From Clostridiales bacterium (GTDB lineage: Bacteria > Bacillota > Clostridia > Christensenellales > CAG-138): a DNA stretch of 21,765 nucleotides. The stretch lies in NCBI GenBank assembly GCA_004554165.1, contig SFNQ01000035.1, positions 1 to 21,765 on the forward strand, written 5' to 3'. The notes beneath the pieces are model-generated. The model searched no databases. It had not been told where the DNA came from and worked only from the letters and a program-made list of their open reading frames with translations. This document shows, one piece after another, positions 20,784 through 21,765 of the stretch (its first letter is position 1; each line of letters opens with the position of its first letter). A program made the translations under genes and the position numbers.

Positions 20784-21765
20784 TTACAGTATTGGAATTG
20801 GAACGGGTAACGGTAATAATGGGGGGAGCATCGGATTTGTCTCGGGATGCACTCCTTCTCGAACTACCGGAATGGTAAACAGGTCTGAAACATCGTCAAT
20901 AAAATTGTTCATGGCGTTATGTTTCTTTACTTGTTGTTCCAAAAATCCCGTTGCTGCACACACCCCCAAAACCTTGAACGCCGTGCCAAAGTCTTTTGCT
21001 GTAGCCTTATCCTCTCTCAGCTTTTTCAGAAGATCAGCGCTTGCCGCGGCTATCAGACTATAGCGCGTTACTTTCCCTATATCATCCGTGTAATATACGA
21101 TGCCAGGCTGTCCATTCATTATATAGGTATTGGAATCATCACCTATAAACCTGGGCACTATTGGTGCTCCTGGTATTATATCCTCAGCAGAAGTATATTT
21201 TTCCATTTGTTTAACGCCGGATATTACACCATAAATGGTCAACGGTTTGACCTCCCAAACTTCATTCCCTCTCCGTACATCGGGATATACCGTCGCTCCG
21301 TTTTTCCCGACTCCTGAGATGCCAGTAACTTTTCTTTCCCTTTGGCCGCTTGTCTGCCTCACCACCTCATCGACAACATCCTCATGCTGCGACATCTTTT
21401 TCTTGATATAGGAGATTAAACCGGAAAAAGCACTGGTTGCTTTTACCTTTATCGAATCAAGGATTGCCCCAATGCCCGAAATGCTGCTGTTGCTCGTTTC
21501 CTTGGACTGCGCAGACCAAGGTTTTTCTGTCGCTTTTGCTATCTTTTGTACTGCATGCGAAGCAGTTTTCTTTATGGAGCTAACAAGGTTCGTTATCTTT
21601 GTTGTCACCGTTTTCTTCACCGTATTGACAACCTTTTTCGCCGCCGTCTTCGCCTTGTTCCACAGCTCCTTGAGGGACAGGCCGTCATAGTCCGCGAAGT
21701 TCACCGGGTCATTGACACAGTACAGATACCGGTTCAGCGTGGTGGGGGCGCTCAGGTCCCCGCGC
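20784..21765 (-). CDS. Rhs/YD-repeat polymorphic toxin, C-terminal part (5' end beyond window)
   Basis: The frame is open to the right edge. The first residues contain the end of an Rhs core, LNRYLYCVNDPVNFADYDG, where the shell is normally cut from the variable tip. A Lys/Thr/Val-rich helical region follows (KTAAKKVVNTVKKTVTTK), as in membrane-passing or linker segments. The toxin-like domain then reads GISGVGKNGATVYPDV, then NEVWEVKPLTIYGVISGVKQ. An Asp (21281-21279), a Glu nine residues later and a Lys two after that form a PD-(D/E)XK-like pattern, suggesting a nuclease of the restriction-endonuclease fold. A Pro-rich end (LPPLLPLPVPIPIL) closes the protein. GC-rich core DNA changes to AT-rich tip DNA soon after the core end. 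Delivery would be by secretion and contact; the target is presumed to be DNA or RNA. Confidence 0.8.
   Translation of the reverse strand, partial: RGDLSAPTTLNRYLYCVNDPVNFADYDGLSLKELWNKAKTAAKKVVNTVKKTVTTKITNLVSSIKKTASHAVQKIAKATEKPWSAQSKETSNSSISGIGAILDSIKVKATSAFSGLISYIKKKMSQHEDVVDEVVRQTSGQRERKVTGISGVGKNGATVYPDVRRGNEVWEVKPLTIYGVISGVKQMEKYTSAEDIIPGAPIVPRFIGDDSNTYIMNGQPGIVYYTDDIGKVTRYSLIAAASADLLKKLREDKATAKDFGTAFKVLGVCAATGFLEQQVKKHNAMNNFIDDVSDLFTIPVVREGVHPETNPMLPPLLPLPVPIPIL

Noticed and set aside
1..21765. CRISPR array, tRNA or rRNA genes, insertion sequences
   Set aside because: No regularly spaced direct repeats, no tRNA/rRNA signature and no transposase-like protein were seen in the window.

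Overview
The window looks like part of a chromosome from a GC-rich, Gram-positive, probably spore-forming Clostridia-type bacterium of gut type. This is inferred from strong GGAGG-type ribosome binding sites, TTG/GTG starts, a BofC-like sporulation protein, a sortase-type cell-wall adhesin, lipoproteins and an Rhs/YD-repeat toxin locus. No rRNA, tRNA, CRISPR array or insertion sequence was seen.

Layout. Positions 1-493 hold no gene but a dense cluster of palindromes, two or three of which look like Rho-independent terminators. A minus-strand gene may start at the extreme left edge. Positions 494-3182 (minus) carry a BofC-like protein, proA (glutamate-5-semialdehyde dehydrogenase) and a Cof-type HAD phosphatase. 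proA has its own promoter-like region containing an 18-bp perfect palindrome. Diverging from these is a large plus-strand polytopic membrane protein of the GT-C type (3297-5195). Its end overlaps the end of a compact minus-strand operon (9953 down to 5179): tyrS, a YigZ/IMPACT protein, a secreted/membrane CARDB-like protein with an acidic cytoplasmic tail, and a DUF2461 protein. Each junction in this operon overlaps by a few bases. Upstream lies a two-component pair (OmpR-type regulator and HAMP-PAS histidine kinase, 12524-10078), separated from tyrS by a terminator whose T-rich tail doubles as the tyrS -35 region.

Diverging from the two-component genes is a 1446-residue surface adhesin (12871-17211). 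It has a signal peptide, stalk repeats with isopeptide-type Lys/Asn pairs, three SpaA-like domains, one Cna-B domain and an IPKTG sorting signal. Its 5' leader can form two mutually exclusive hairpins, one of which hides the ribosome binding site.

From about 17250 to the right edge, everything on the minus strand belongs to a polymorphic-toxin (Rhs) locus. The 3' end of an rhs gene (with its core terminus at the edge) carries a C-terminal domain with a PD-(D/E)XK-like motif. It is followed by a probable immunity gene, a lipoprotein, a short rhs core remnant, an orphan C-terminal-domain-like ORF, a small membrane protein, a second lipoprotein, and a second rhs remnant broken by a 46-bp tandem duplication. 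The non-core genes are visibly AT-rich while the rhs fragments are GC-rich. This fits serial capture and displacement of toxin/immunity cassettes, and several of these small genes are unfamiliar to me.
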